The position numbers and the translations under genes were made by a program. Below, piece by piece: positions 44,745-53,259 of a stretch of DNA of 64,000 nucleotides (positions within the stretch are counted from its first letter, which is position 1; each line of letters begins with the position of its first letter). Under the pieces are notes generated by a model. It was not told where the DNA came from and made no database searches. It saw only the letters and a list, made by a program, of their open reading frames with translations. Origin of the DNA: Streptomyces megasporus (GTDB lineage Bacteria > Actinomycetota > Actinomycetes > Streptomycetales > Streptomycetaceae); the NCBI RefSeq assembly GCF_000718985.1, contig NZ_JODL01000010.1:1-64000 (forward strand), given 5' to 3'.

Positions 44745-46448
44745 TCACTCGGCGTGGGCCGGCGCGGGGGACCGCTCCCGCCGGAAGTCGACGGTCCCGG
44801 TGCGCTCGCGCAGCTCGGCCCGGCGCACCTTCCCCGACGCGGTGCGCGGCAACCGGTCCGTGAAGGTGATCAGGTGCACCTGCTTCTGCGGGGGCAACTC
44901 CTCGTCGAGGTGGGCGAAGACCTCCCGTGCCGTGGACCGGTCGCCGGTGTGGGAGGCGGCCGGGACGACGAACGCCTTGGCCACCCACTGCCCGATCGGG
45001 TGGGGGTGCGGCACCACGGCCGCGTCGGCGACCGCGGGGTGGGACAACAGGACGCGCTCCAACTCCAGCGGGGAGATGCGGTGGTCGAAGGACTTGAACA
45101 TGTCGTCGGCCCGACCGACGTAGCGGAAGCTCCCGTCGGCCTCGCCCACCACCAGGTCGCCGGTGTGGTAGAGGCCGCCGGCGAAGGCCGCCGCCGTGCG
45201 CCGCTCGTCGCCCGCGTACCCGGCCATCACGCCGACGGGCCGGTCCGCCGGGTCGACGCCCAGGTCGACGCAGAGCTCGCCGGCCTCCCCCGGCGGCAGC
45301 GGCGCGCCCGTCTCCGGGTGGACGACGACGGCCCGGTAGCCGGGCATCGGCCAGCCCATGCGGCCGGGCACCGCCCGACGGCCGGGCGGGGTGCCGAGCT
45401 GTCCGGTGGTCTCGGTCTGGCCGTAGCCGTCCCGGATCTCGACGCCCCAGGCGTCCCGGACGGTGCGGAAGACCTCCGGGTCCAGCGGTTCGCCGGCGCT
45501 GGTGGCCTCGCGCAGCACGGGCGGGCGCCGCCCGATGCCGTGCCGGACGAGCGCGCGCCACACGCTGGGCGGCGCGCAGAACGAGGTCACCTCGCGGGTG
45601 CGCAGCACCTGTGTGATGTGCTCGGGACCGCTGCGCTCGGCGGCCAACGCGACGATCTGCGCCTCGGCGTTCCAGGGGACGAAGAAGGAACTCCAGGCGT
45701 GCTTCGCCCAGCCGGGGGCCGAGATGTTGAGGTGGACGTCGCCGGGGCGCAGGCCGTTCCAGTACATGCCCGACAAGTGGCCCACGGGGTAGCTCAGATG
45801 GGTGTGGAGGACCATCTTCGGCAGCGACGTGGTGCCCGAGGTGAAGTAGCAGAACAGCGGGTCGTCGGCGGCGGTGGCGGCGTCCGGCCGGAAGTCGGCC
45901 GGCGCGGACCGGGAGTGCCGGTGGTCGATCCAGCCGGCGGGCTCGCCGCCCACCGAGATCCGGGTCCACCGTCCGGGCAGGCCCTCGAAGCGGGGGGCCA
46001 GGGCGGCCTCCGCCACGACGTGCCGGACCCCGGCGCGGACGACGCGGTCGGCCAGTTCGGCCGGGGAGGCCGTCACATAGGTGGGCACCACCACCGCGCC
46101 GAGCTTGATCGAGGCCAGCACCGTCTCCCACAGGGCGGGCCGGTTGTCCAAGGCGACCAGCACCGGGTCGCCGCGGCGCACACCCTGGTCGCGCAGCCAG
46201 TTGGCCACCTGGTCCGAGCGCCGGGACAGGTCCGCGAAGGACAGCTCGACGTCGCCCTCCCCGCCCACCACCCGCAGGGCGGTGCGGTGGTTGTCGCGGG
46301 ACATCGGGTCGAACCAGTCGAGCGCCCAGTTGAAGGTGTCCGGCCGGGGCCAGGAGAACTCCCGGCGGGCGGCCGTCAGGTCCTCCCGGTGCCGCAGCAG
46401 GGTGTCGCGGGCCTGCTTGAAGAGCAGCCCCGCCGGGCCGAACGTCAT
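44745..46448 (-). CDS. AMP-dependent acyl-CoA synthetase
   Basis: 567 residues from the ATG at 46448, overlapping the FAD-protein stop by 4 bases. Acetyl-/medium-chain-CoA synthetase type: the P-loop-like CYFTSGTTSLPKMVLHTH near 215, DGYGQTETTG near 360, YHTGDLVVGEADGSFRYVGR near 440, FKSFDHRISPLELE and the C-terminal catalytic Lys in RTASGKVRRAELRE near 542. It activates a carboxylic acid as acyl-AMP and then CoA thioester; aromatic or short branched acids fit this subgroup. Sits in the glutamate-mutase cluster, so a mutase-derived dicarboxylate is a candidate substrate. Confidence 0.87.
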   Translation of the reverse strand: MTFGPAGLLFKQARDTLLRHREDLTAARREFSWPRPDTFNWALDWFDPMSRDNHRTALRVVGGEGDVELSFADLSRRSDQVANWLRDQGVRRGDPVLVALDNRPALWETVLASIKLGAVVVPTYVTASPAELADRVVRAGVRHVVAEAALAPRFEGLPGRWTRISVGGEPAGWIDHRHSRSAPADFRPDAATAADDPLFCYFTSGTTSLPKMVLHTHLSYPVGHLSGMYWNGLRPGDVHLNISAPGWAKHAWSSFFVPWNAEAQIVALAAERSGPEHITQVLRTREVTSFCAPPSVWRALVRHGIGRRPPVLREATSAGEPLDPEVFRTVRDAWGVEIRDGYGQTETTGQLGTPPGRRAVPGRMGWPMPGYRAVVVHPETGAPLPPGEAGELCVDLGVDPADRPVGVMAGYAGDERRTAAAFAGGLYHTGDLVVGEADGSFRYVGRADDMFKSFDHRISPLELERVLLSHPAVADAAVVPHPHPIGQWVAKAFVVPAASHTGDRSTAREVFAHLDEELPPQKQVHLITFTDRLPRTASGKVRRAELRERTGTVDFRRERSPAPAHAE

Positions 46449-48436
46449 GCCCCCTCCCCTCCGGCCGGTGCCCCCGAGGCGGCGCCGACGAGCGCCCGCC
46501 CGGTGGGCCGGGACTCCCGCGGGGCGTCGGCCAGCAGGTCCGCGGCGATGGCGTCGGCGTCCCGGTGGAACAGGGTGCGCATCCCCGGGCGACTGCTGCC
46601 GACCTGGGTGAACCAGCGGGTGTGCTCGGTGGGGATGCCCAGCGCGTACAGGTCGGTGCGGACGCGGCCGGCGGCGTCGACGACGTGGAACGGGGCACGG
46701 GTGACGGCCAGGCCGCCGGTCTCGAACCGCTCGCCGTGGACGGCGTCCTCGACCACGTACTCCGAGACCAGGCCGTCGGCCAGCAGGCCGCGGACGAGGG
46801 GGGAGGTGTCGCGGTGCAGGTTCGGGGTGGGGATGCGGGCGTCGATCAGCACCCGGACCGTCCGCGCCGAGCCCGCCACCCGCGGGGAGGCGACGCGGAA
46901 GCCGCCCGCCTCCTCGTCCGGGGTGTAGGCGGTGGCCGGACCGGCGACCTCGACGATCCCGGCGTCGATGAGGGCCAGCAGTTGGCGGACCCGGTACCGG
47001 GGCGGCCCGGCCGACAGCAGGGCGTTGACGGGCAGGTAGCGGCGGAGGAAGGCGTCCTGGTGCGAGGAGGGGCGCAGCCCGCCGTAGTCGACCGCCTCCC
47101 GGACCACGTTGCGGATGTCGCGCAGGACGTCCAGGGCGGCCTTGAGCGGGCCCTCGCTGTTGCCCAGGTCGGCCTCGTCCAGGTCCCGGCGCATGACCTC
47201 CAGCAGCTCGGCGCGGAAGGCCTGTGGGTCGGGGAAGCTCCGGTCGCCGAAGGGGCGGGCCAGACGGTGGAGGTCGAGGGCGGGGACGCCGTCGAGGCCG
47301 GCCTCGCGCAGCAGCTCGGTCGGGTCGCCGCCGGAGAGCAGCACGGCGGCGTGGCGCTCGGCGAACCGCTCGCCCGCCTCCTTCCCGTCCCGGGCGGTGA
47401 CGTGCGCCGTCCAGTAGACGTGGTCGAGTTCCCGCAGGAGCAGCGGCAGCACGTCCTCGTCGAAGTCCAGGCGGGGGCTGCCGGTCTCCGCCGCGCGCCG
47501 TTTGCGGGCCTGCTCGACGGCGTGGGGGGTGAGGAAGAGCGCGCGGTGGCTGTGGTGCGGCTCCTTCTGGTTCTTCCCGCGGGCCGGGATCGGCAGCCCG
47601 CTGCGGGAGCCGGCCACGATGCGCGGCTCGCGACCGCTGGGCTCGTAGCGCATGGTGCCGTCGGGCAGGGTGGTGAAGGCGCCGCCGCGGCCGAGGGTGA
47701 GGGCGACCATCACGTCGTAGAAGGACAGCCCCATGCCCAGGATGCCGACGGCCGTGCCGGGCGGGATGGTGTCGGCGTCCAGGGCGAGGTCGGCGGCGGA
47801 GTCGCCGCACAGGTAGTGGACCCCGGGCCGGTCGGCCGCGAAGTCGAGCATCTCGCGCGCGAAGTCGTCGGGCTCGTTGCGGGGGTGACCCGTGGTCAGG
47901 ACGACCTTGTCGACGGAGAGCGGCATCGGGTCGTTCTCGCGCACCAGGTCGTAGCCCCCGCCCGGGCGCGGTCGCAGCCGGACGATCCGGTCGCGCACCG
48001 GGATCAGTTCGGCCTCTTCGGGCAGGTGCTCGGCGATGGTGCGGTAGACCGAGCGCAGGTACTGCCCGTAGCGCAGCCGGGAGGCGTAGTCGTTCGGCCC
48101 CAGGGGCTCCTCGCCGTGGGCACGGGCACGCTCGGCTATCCACTGGCCCAGGCTGGGGCCCGCGCCGGGCCGGGCGGGACCGTCGTCGGGGTCCCCGGAG
48201 TACATGGTCACCTGGCCGACGACGGTGTTCATGGTGAACCAGTCCTGCTGGTCGGTGCGCCACACGCGGCCCGCGCCGACCTCGACCGCGTCGATGGCGT
48301 AGACGAGCAGCCGCCGGCGCGGCGCGGGCTCCTCCCGCAGCCGGACGGCGAGCCGCTCCAGCACGGACAGTCCGCGCGGGCCCGTGCCGATCACGGCGAT
48401 GGCGAGCGGCTGCGGATCAGTCGGTAGTCCGGTCAC
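46445..48436 (-). CDS. Large FAD/NAD(P)-binding oxidoreductase-like protein
   Basis: 663 residues. Opens with the dinucleotide motif IAVIGTGPRGLSVLERLAV (about 12-30) and resembles the NAD_binding_9 (HpnW/monooxygenase-like) family; a second nucleotide motif is GILGMGLSFYDVMVALTLG near 243. Further landmarks: FTMNTVVGQVTMY, VVLTTGHPRNEP, and a helical C-terminal third. No membrane segment. N-hydroxylating and other flavin monooxygenases are remote relatives, but catalysis is unproven. Coupled to the ligase gene downstream and 6 bases from the mutase gene upstream, so it almost certainly works in the same pathway. Confidence 0.8.
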   Translation of the reverse strand: MTGLPTDPQPLAIAVIGTGPRGLSVLERLAVRLREEPAPRRRLLVYAIDAVEVGAGRVWRTDQQDWFTMNTVVGQVTMYSGDPDDGPARPGAGPSLGQWIAERARAHGEEPLGPNDYASRLRYGQYLRSVYRTIAEHLPEEAELIPVRDRIVRLRPRPGGGYDLVRENDPMPLSVDKVVLTTGHPRNEPDDFAREMLDFAADRPGVHYLCGDSAADLALDADTIPPGTAVGILGMGLSFYDVMVALTLGRGGAFTTLPDGTMRYEPSGREPRIVAGSRSGLPIPARGKNQKEPHHSHRALFLTPHAVEQARKRRAAETGSPRLDFDEDVLPLLLRELDHVYWTAHVTARDGKEAGERFAERHAAVLLSGGDPTELLREAGLDGVPALDLHRLARPFGDRSFPDPQAFRAELLEVMRRDLDEADLGNSEGPLKAALDVLRDIRNVVREAVDYGGLRPSSHQDAFLRRYLPVNALLSAGPPRYRVRQLLALIDAGIVEVAGPATAYTPDEEAGGFRVASPRVAGSARTVRVLIDARIPTPNLHRDTSPLVRGLLADGLVSEYVVEDAVHGERFETGGLAVTRAPFHVVDAAGRVRTDLYALGIPTEHTRWFTQVGSSRPGMRTLFHRDADAIAADLLADAPRESRPTGRALVGAASGAPAGGEGA

Positions 48437-48442
48437 TGTTCC

Positions 48443-49774
48443 TCACTTCGTTTCCTGTCGGATCCGGCCCGCGGCCGGCAGGGCTTCCGGTGACGCCGCA
48501 GGGTCCAGGGCCGCGCGGTCGAAGGTGTTCTGGACGTGCGAGAGCATCCCGAGCAGCTCGTCGGCGCCGACCGACGCGGCCGTGCCGCCGGGCGCGCTCC
48601 GGACGGGCATCCGGCCGACGGAGGACCAGCGCAGCCGGCCTCGGGAGTCGATGTGGCTGCGGGTGCGCTGGGCGTTGTCGGCGTGCAGGCAGTAAGGGAC
48701 GTCGAGGTATCCCCGGGCGAACGCCGCCGGGATCGCGCGGTCGATGTCGCGGTGGAGTTCCAGGACGGCCTCCACCATGTCCCGGGCCTCGGCGTGGATC
48801 TCCTCCGCCTCGCCCTCGTCGGGGCGGTCGGCCGGGGTGGCGGTCGCGGTGCGGGCCGCCTCGGAGGCCGTCTCCAGGGCGTGGACGTTGTCCTCGATGG
48901 TGGGGATGCGGTGGGCTTCGGCGGCCGTCTTGACGATGAGCCGCTCGGTGCCGGTGAGCGCGGCCAGCCGCGCGCTCTCGCGCAGCAGGGCCTGGGCGCC
49001 GGGGACGGTGCGCGGGAAGACGCCCATGTAGGTGTAGAGCACCACGTGCCAGTCGGTGTCCCCCAGGTACTCCCCGGCCAGCCGCCGCAGCGCGGCGAGG
49101 GCCGCCACGTCCTGGGGGAAGCTGGTCTGCTGGGCGTAGCTGAGGGAGATGCTGCGCAGGCCGTGCCGGCGGAAGAAGACGCCCTCCAGGACGGAGAGGG
49201 CCACCAGCAGGCTCGGCGGGCACAGTTGGCCGAGCATGCAGCCGCCGAAGCTCTCCAGGTGGGCCCCGGGAACCTGTTCGGCCAGGACCTCGCAACTGCG
49301 GGCCCAGGCGTCGACGGCCTCGACCAGCGGGGTGCGGCTGTAGGGGAGGCAGTAGGAGACCGGCCCGCCCTCCGTGGCGTCGAGCCCGGCGTCGATCAGG
49401 GCCTGGACGATGCCCAGGGGCAGGGGGGAGCCGTGGCGCACCTGGATGGCGAAGTCCCCGGCGCCGGCGGCGGCGATCATCTCGCGGGTCGTTCGGCCTC
49501 CGTGGGCGACGATGGGGAAGCCGTTGAGCTCCTCGTCCCTCTCCAGGGCGCGTGCCGCGGAGGCGTGGTCGCCGACCCGGGTGTAGCTGTCCAGGGTGAT
49601 GGTGCCCACCGTGCGGGCGGAGGTGCCGTGGACGGCCTTGAGTCCGGCGCCCATCTGAGCCACGGTCGGGAATCCCATGCGCGGCTGGACGACCAGCTCC
49701 CCGTCCGAGCGCGCCGCGGCCACGGCGGCGGCGAACGAACCGGTGGGGGTGGTGCGTCCGACGGGGGCGCTCAC
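48443..49774 (-). CDS. Glutamate (methylaspartate) mutase-like large subunit
   Basis: 443 residues from a GTG at 49774 inside the stop of the small-subunit gene. It matches the epsilon/E subunit barrel that rearranges L-glutamate to (2S,3S)-3-methylaspartate. Substrate-contact residues known from the clostridial enzyme appear conserved: Arg32 in QPRMG, Arg66 in DSYTRVGDH, Arg113 in QVRHGSP, Glu135 in EGGPVSY with Tyr141 and Tyr145. So glutamate (or a close analogue) is a plausible substrate. Slightly shorter than the clostridial protein (about 483). Needs adenosylcobalamin, carried by the neighbouring small subunit. Confidence 0.87.
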   Translation of the reverse strand: MSAPVGRTTPTGSFAAAVAAARSDGELVVQPRMGFPTVAQMGAGLKAVHGTSARTVGTITLDSYTRVGDHASAARALERDEELNGFPIVAHGGRTTREMIAAAGAGDFAIQVRHGSPLPLGIVQALIDAGLDATEGGPVSYCLPYSRTPLVEAVDAWARSCEVLAEQVPGAHLESFGGCMLGQLCPPSLLVALSVLEGVFFRRHGLRSISLSYAQQTSFPQDVAALAALRRLAGEYLGDTDWHVVLYTYMGVFPRTVPGAQALLRESARLAALTGTERLIVKTAAEAHRIPTIEDNVHALETASEAARTATATPADRPDEGEAEEIHAEARDMVEAVLELHRDIDRAIPAAFARGYLDVPYCLHADNAQRTRSHIDSRGRLRWSSVGRMPVRSAPGGTAASVGADELLGMLSHVQNTFDRAALDPAASPEALPAAGRIRQETK

Positions 49775-50271
49775 AGGGCCGGAGCCGCGGAGCCGGCCGT
49801 GCGCAGGGCCCGCGTGTCGGGGGCCGCGAGGTAGCGGCGGAACTCGCCGATGCCCACGGAGTCCTCGAAGACCGCGTCGAAGCCCGCCTCGACCAGGGCC
49901 CGGGTGTGGCCGCCGCCCTCGGCCCCGCGGGTGCCGAGCTTGCCGCCGATGACGACGGGCAGGTCGGCCAGGTCGGGCTCGGCGCGCAGCCGGGCGATGA
50001 GACGGCGGCCGTCGAGGTGTCCGTGCCCGTTGACGCTGCTGATGACCACCATGTCGGGGCGGTGGCGCCGGCACTCGGCGATCAGGAGTTCGTCCGGGAC
50101 ACAGGCTCCGACGTTGACGACGGTGTGGCCGTACTCCTCGATCAGGAGCTGGAGGAAGACCAGGTTCCAGGTGTGGGAGTCGGAGGAGACGCTGGAGACC
50201 AGCACCCGGCGGGGGCCGGTGGTGTCGGGGAGCGGCTCCGGTGTGATCACCGCGGGGGCGGCAGCGGACAT
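49771..50271 (-). CDS. Cobalamin-binding small subunit of the mutase
   Basis: 166 residues from the ATG at 50271. B12-binding Rossmann fold: VSSVSSDSHTWNLVFLQLL contains Asp31-x-His33, the lower axial ligand to cobalt, but the Gly of D-x-H-x2-G is Asn36. VVISSVNGHGHLDG and LPVVIGGKLGTRG supply the nucleotide-tail pocket (S-x-L/V, GG). A 40-residue non-conserved start and a C-terminal tail flank the fold. Overlaps the large subunit gene by 4 bases, giving equal amounts. Confidence 0.87.
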   Translation of the reverse strand: MSAAAPAVITPEPLPDTTGPRRVLVSSVSSDSHTWNLVFLQLLIEEYGHTVVNVGACVPDELLIAECRRHRPDMVVISSVNGHGHLDGRRLIARLRAEPDLADLPVVIGGKLGTRGAEGGGHTRALVEAGFDAVFEDSVGIGEFRRYLAAPDTRALRTAGSAAPAL

Positions 50272-50400
50272 GGTGTGCGTATCTCCCGTGGAGTGGTGTG
50301 AGGAGCTCGGTGGGTGAGCGGGGCGGGTGTCGGGCCGCGGACCGCTTTGGGCCCCGGGGCCGGTTTCGGGACGGACCCCCCGGTCCCGGGGCCACACGGG

Positions 50401-50823
50401 TCAGGCCTGCGCGGCGGCCGGTTCGGCGACGGGCCGGATGGGCCGGTCGGGAGTGCGCGCGGCGGCGGGCCGTGTCCGGATGGCCAGCACGGTGCAGCCC
50501 TGCCGGCTGGACATCTGGTGCTGGGTGCCGGGGGCCTCGACGACCAGGTCCCCCTTGTTGTAGGAGGTGCCGTCGCTGTGGTCGAGGACGCCGTCGAGGA
50601 CGAGCATCAGCTCGTAGCCCAGGTGCTCGTGGAAGTCGCCGTGGGCGCCGGGCGGGAAGCGCAGGAGCAGGCCGACGGAGTCCTCGCCCTTCTCCTCGTC
50701 GGGGGCCCACAGGACGTGGTGCTCGACCCCGACCCGGCCGGGCTCCTTCCAGGGCACCCACGAGAGGTCGGTGAGTTCGAAGCCGCTGCGGAACACATTG
50801 GGAATGAATTCGATGTCGGACAT
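50401..50823 (-). CDS. ChrR-type cupin protein
   Basis: 140 residues from the ATG at 50823 with AGAGGAAG upstream. Cupin motifs: PGAHGDFHEHLGYELMLVLDG (His, His, Glu) and GDLVVEAPGTQHQMSS (His) give a full metal set, as in anti-sigma-factor cupins and quercetinase-like enzymes. Leads the mutase cluster and is 129 bases from the next gene; probable catalytic or sensory partner. Confidence 0.82.
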   Translation of the reverse strand: MSDIEFIPNVFRSGFELTDLSWVPWKEPGRVGVEHHVLWAPDEEKGEDSVGLLLRFPPGAHGDFHEHLGYELMLVLDGVLDHSDGTSYNKGDLVVEAPGTQHQMSSRQGCTVLAIRTRPAAARTPDRPIRPVAEPAAAQA

Positions 50824-51040
50824 CTCTTCCTCTTTTTCGAAAGCGGGTCGTGAGCCTTCCCGAGTGGACGCGGAGAAGGGGCTCGACGCCTGAAAGAAAA
50901 CTCCCGGACACGAGGCTATCCGGGCCGCGGGTTCTTGCCTGGGAGAGATTTTGATGACCGGTATCGGGGTTTCCGATGGCCCTTTGCCGGTATCCCCGCG
51001 AGAGGTGCCGGGAAAGGTCGCGGGCCCGCCCGGGAACGCG

Positions 51041-51076
51041 AAACCGCCCGGCACCTCGGAAGGTGCCGGGCGGTTT
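51041..51076 (-). terminator. Terminator after the LysR gene
   Basis: Perfect 16-bp stem (AAACCGCCCGGCACCT and its complement) with loop CGGA lies about 115 bases past the minus-strand LysR stop; on the minus strand the stem is followed by TTTCGCG. Confidence 0.85.
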
Positions 51077-51115
51077 GGTCGGTCGGTTTGGTCGGTCGGT
51101 TTGGTCGGTCGGTTT
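51072..51115. repeat. 13-bp tandem repeat, three copies plus a partial
   Basis: GGTTTGGTCGGTC repeats at 51072, 51085 and 51098, overlapping the right arm of the terminator. The gap 50824-51189 otherwise shows no gene. Confidence 0.88.
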
Positions 51116-51189
51116 CTCCGGTCAGGGTCCGGCTTCGGCCGGCGACCGGTTTTTCAGGGAATTCTCAGCGGACTTCTCGGGGGACGTGG

Positions 51190-52122
51190 TCAGGCCGGGA
51201 CCGGATCGGCGGCCGTCCCCGGAGTGTCGGAGGGCAGGCCGCCGCGCGTCCGGCCGGCCAGGTCGAGGAAGGCCGAGACGGCGGGGGAGAGCCAGCCGCC
51301 GTTCGGCAGCAGGGCCTGCACGTGCACCAGGGCGCCGGGCAGGGAGTCGATCACCACCAGGCCGTCCGGCGTCAGGCCGCAGCCGACCGCGGCCTGCGGG
51401 ACCATGGCGACGCCCAGCCCGCGGTTCGCCAGGCTGAGGGCGCCGCGGGTGGAGCCGGTCTCCATGACGGCCGGCGCCTTCCCCCGGACCGACGCCAGGT
51501 GACGGGGCAGGATGCCCTGGGAGGCGCAGTCCGGGTCCACCACCAGGACCCGGTCCAGCGGGGAGGGGGTGCCCGGCTGGGGAGCGGCCGGGCCGACCGG
51601 CACGAAGGGGACGGAGAAGAGCGTCCGGCGGAGCATGTCACCCGCCGTCTCGTCCTGCCGCTCGCCGGGGTCGCGGACGAAGGTGAGCCCCACGTCCACG
51701 CCCCCGGAGGCCACCGCGGCCTCCAGGTCCCTGGCGCAGACCACCTTGAGCGAGAGGTGGATTCTGGGATACCGGTAGCGGCACTCCCGGAGTATTTCCT
51801 GTAGTTCGTAGTCCATGAGGGGGGCGGTCGCCCCCACCACGATCCGCCCGGCCGGTTCGCCCTTGTTCTTGAGGGCGACGGACATCTCGTCCATGACGCT
51901 TAAGATGCGGCTGACGTAGACGCGGAACGTCTCACCGGCGGCTGTGAGGCGAACGCCGTGCGGCAGACGTTGGAAAAGCGGAGAACCCACCCTGCTCTCC
52001 AGGGATCTCACATGGGCCGTCACGCTCGACTGGGAGTAACCGAGATTCTTCGCGGTTTTCGTCAGGCTTCCGGTCCTGGCTACTTCCCAGAATGTCTTGA
52101 GTTGGTAGACCGAAAAATCCAC
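51190..52122 (-). CDS. LysR-family transcriptional regulator
   Basis: 310 residues from a GTG at 52122; a longer frame to 52296 is possible. The N-terminal winged helix (YQLKTFWEVARTGSLTKTAKNLGYSQSSVTAHVRSLE) is LysR-type; the periplasmic-binding-like effector domain begins about residue 90. Same strand as the mutase cluster, which begins at 50823, so it may activate it, but the intervening terminator makes the two separate transcripts. Confidence 0.86.
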   Translation of the reverse strand: MDFSVYQLKTFWEVARTGSLTKTAKNLGYSQSSVTAHVRSLESRVGSPLFQRLPHGVRLTAAGETFRVYVSRILSVMDEMSVALKNKGEPAGRIVVGATAPLMDYELQEILRECRYRYPRIHLSLKVVCARDLEAAVASGGVDVGLTFVRDPGERQDETAGDMLRRTLFSVPFVPVGPAAPQPGTPSPLDRVLVVDPDCASQGILPRHLASVRGKAPAVMETGSTRGALSLANRGLGVAMVPQAAVGCGLTPDGLVVIDSLPGALVHVQALLPNGGWLSPAVSAFLDLAGRTRGGLPSDTPGTAADPVPA

Positions 52123-52386
52123 AGCGGAGCCCCCCACGGCTGTTCCGGTGGTCCACACGGTCGCGAGCGGACCACCTCCCGGGCCCGGTTCCGCGGTCGA
52201 TGGGGCAACGGGCCTCCCGGCCCGCTTCCCTGAGCCCCCGCGGCGGCCTGCTCGGTCCGCCGCCTCGACCGCACCGTCCCCGACTCGATGTCCCACGCCC
52301 CCGTATGCGAACCCGTGATCGATGTTGGTCTGTGTCGCGCAACAGATGAAACGCTAGCACCACGAGTAGAGCATTAGGAGATGACA

Positions 52387-53001
52387 GTGGCAAAACCCCG
52401 TGTCACAGACAGCGGTAGGAGGGTGCGGTCCGAGCCGCTGCCCGTCGCGTTCGCCAACACCCTCTCCGCGGACAAGGGCGTCCTCGTGGAGGGGCTCAAG
52501 ACGCCCGCCGACCTGGAGGCGTGGCTGTGGCGCCACCGGGGCCTGCTCCCCGAGCCCGGCCTCCCGCCGGGGGACGAGGCGCTCCGCGTCAGCGGGCAGC
52601 AACTGCGCCACGCGCGCGCCCTGCGCGACTCGGCCCGGCGTCTGATCGCGGCGCGGGTGGACCGGAAAGCCCCTGATCCGTGGGACGTCGCGCACGTCAA
52701 CCGCGCTTCCGGCATGTGTCAGTCGTGGCCCGTCCTGGTCTGGTCGGACGCCCGGACACCCGGCACGGAACTGTTCTGCACCGCCGACGCCGTCACCCAC
52801 TCGCTGGGGCTGATCGCCCGTGCCCTGGTGCTCCTCCTGGCGGGGGAGCAGGGCGCGTTGCTGCGCAGTTGCCGGGCTCCGGGGTGTGTGTGGTTCTTCT
52901 ACCGCCACCACCCCCGCCGTGCGTGGTGTTCGAACGGCTGCGGCAACCGCGCGCGGGTCGCCCGGCACCAGGCGAGGCACCACGGCGATCACGGACAGTG
53001 A
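52387..53001 (+). CDS. CGNR zinc-finger protein, second copy
   Basis: 204 residues from a GTG at 52387, preferred because AGGAG lies 6 bases ahead; an ATG at 52381 touches it. ABATE-type start EPLPVAFANTLSADKG, zinc finger CRAPGCVWFFYRHH...RRAWCSNGCGNRARVARH. The N-terminal domain diverges from the other two copies in the window. Divergent from LysR, with A+T-rich DNA (GCTAGCACCACGAG) between. Regulatory target unclear: LysR/mutase cluster on one side, the haloperoxidase-like gene on the other. Confidence 0.82.
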   Translation: MAKPRVTDSGRRVRSEPLPVAFANTLSADKGVLVEGLKTPADLEAWLWRHRGLLPEPGLPPGDEALRVSGQQLRHARALRDSARRLIAARVDRKAPDPWDVAHVNRASGMCQSWPVLVWSDARTPGTELFCTADAVTHSLGLIARALVLLLAGEQGALLRSCRAPGCVWFFYRHHPRRAWCSNGCGNRARVARHQARHHGDHGQ

Positions 53002-53259
53002 CGGAAACCCCGGTCCGCGCATGGCAATGAAAAGGCAAAAATTCATTAGCCGACAACATCCGGCCCATGTCGCCGACACCTGGGGGACCCTCATCGGTCA
53101 GGCCGATGGCAGGTATCGAGGACGCGGCGCGGAGAGTGCCCTCCACGTCGTTAGCGTCCTTCGCGTGGCCCTGTCACGGACCGGCGCCGGCGGTGTCCAC
53201 GGTCGCCGGCGCCGGTCCGTCAAGTGGGGCACCACTCGACCCACGAGAGGACTATCCGC

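Noticed and set aside
43921..46698. 925-residue frame overlapping the acyl-CoA ligase and mycothiol-type genes
   Set aside because: Out-of-frame shadow; the ligase and MDMPI frames carry the conserved motifs.
51041..51115. CRISPR-like repeat
   Set aside because: The 13-bp units are directly adjacent with no spacers; simple tandem repeat.
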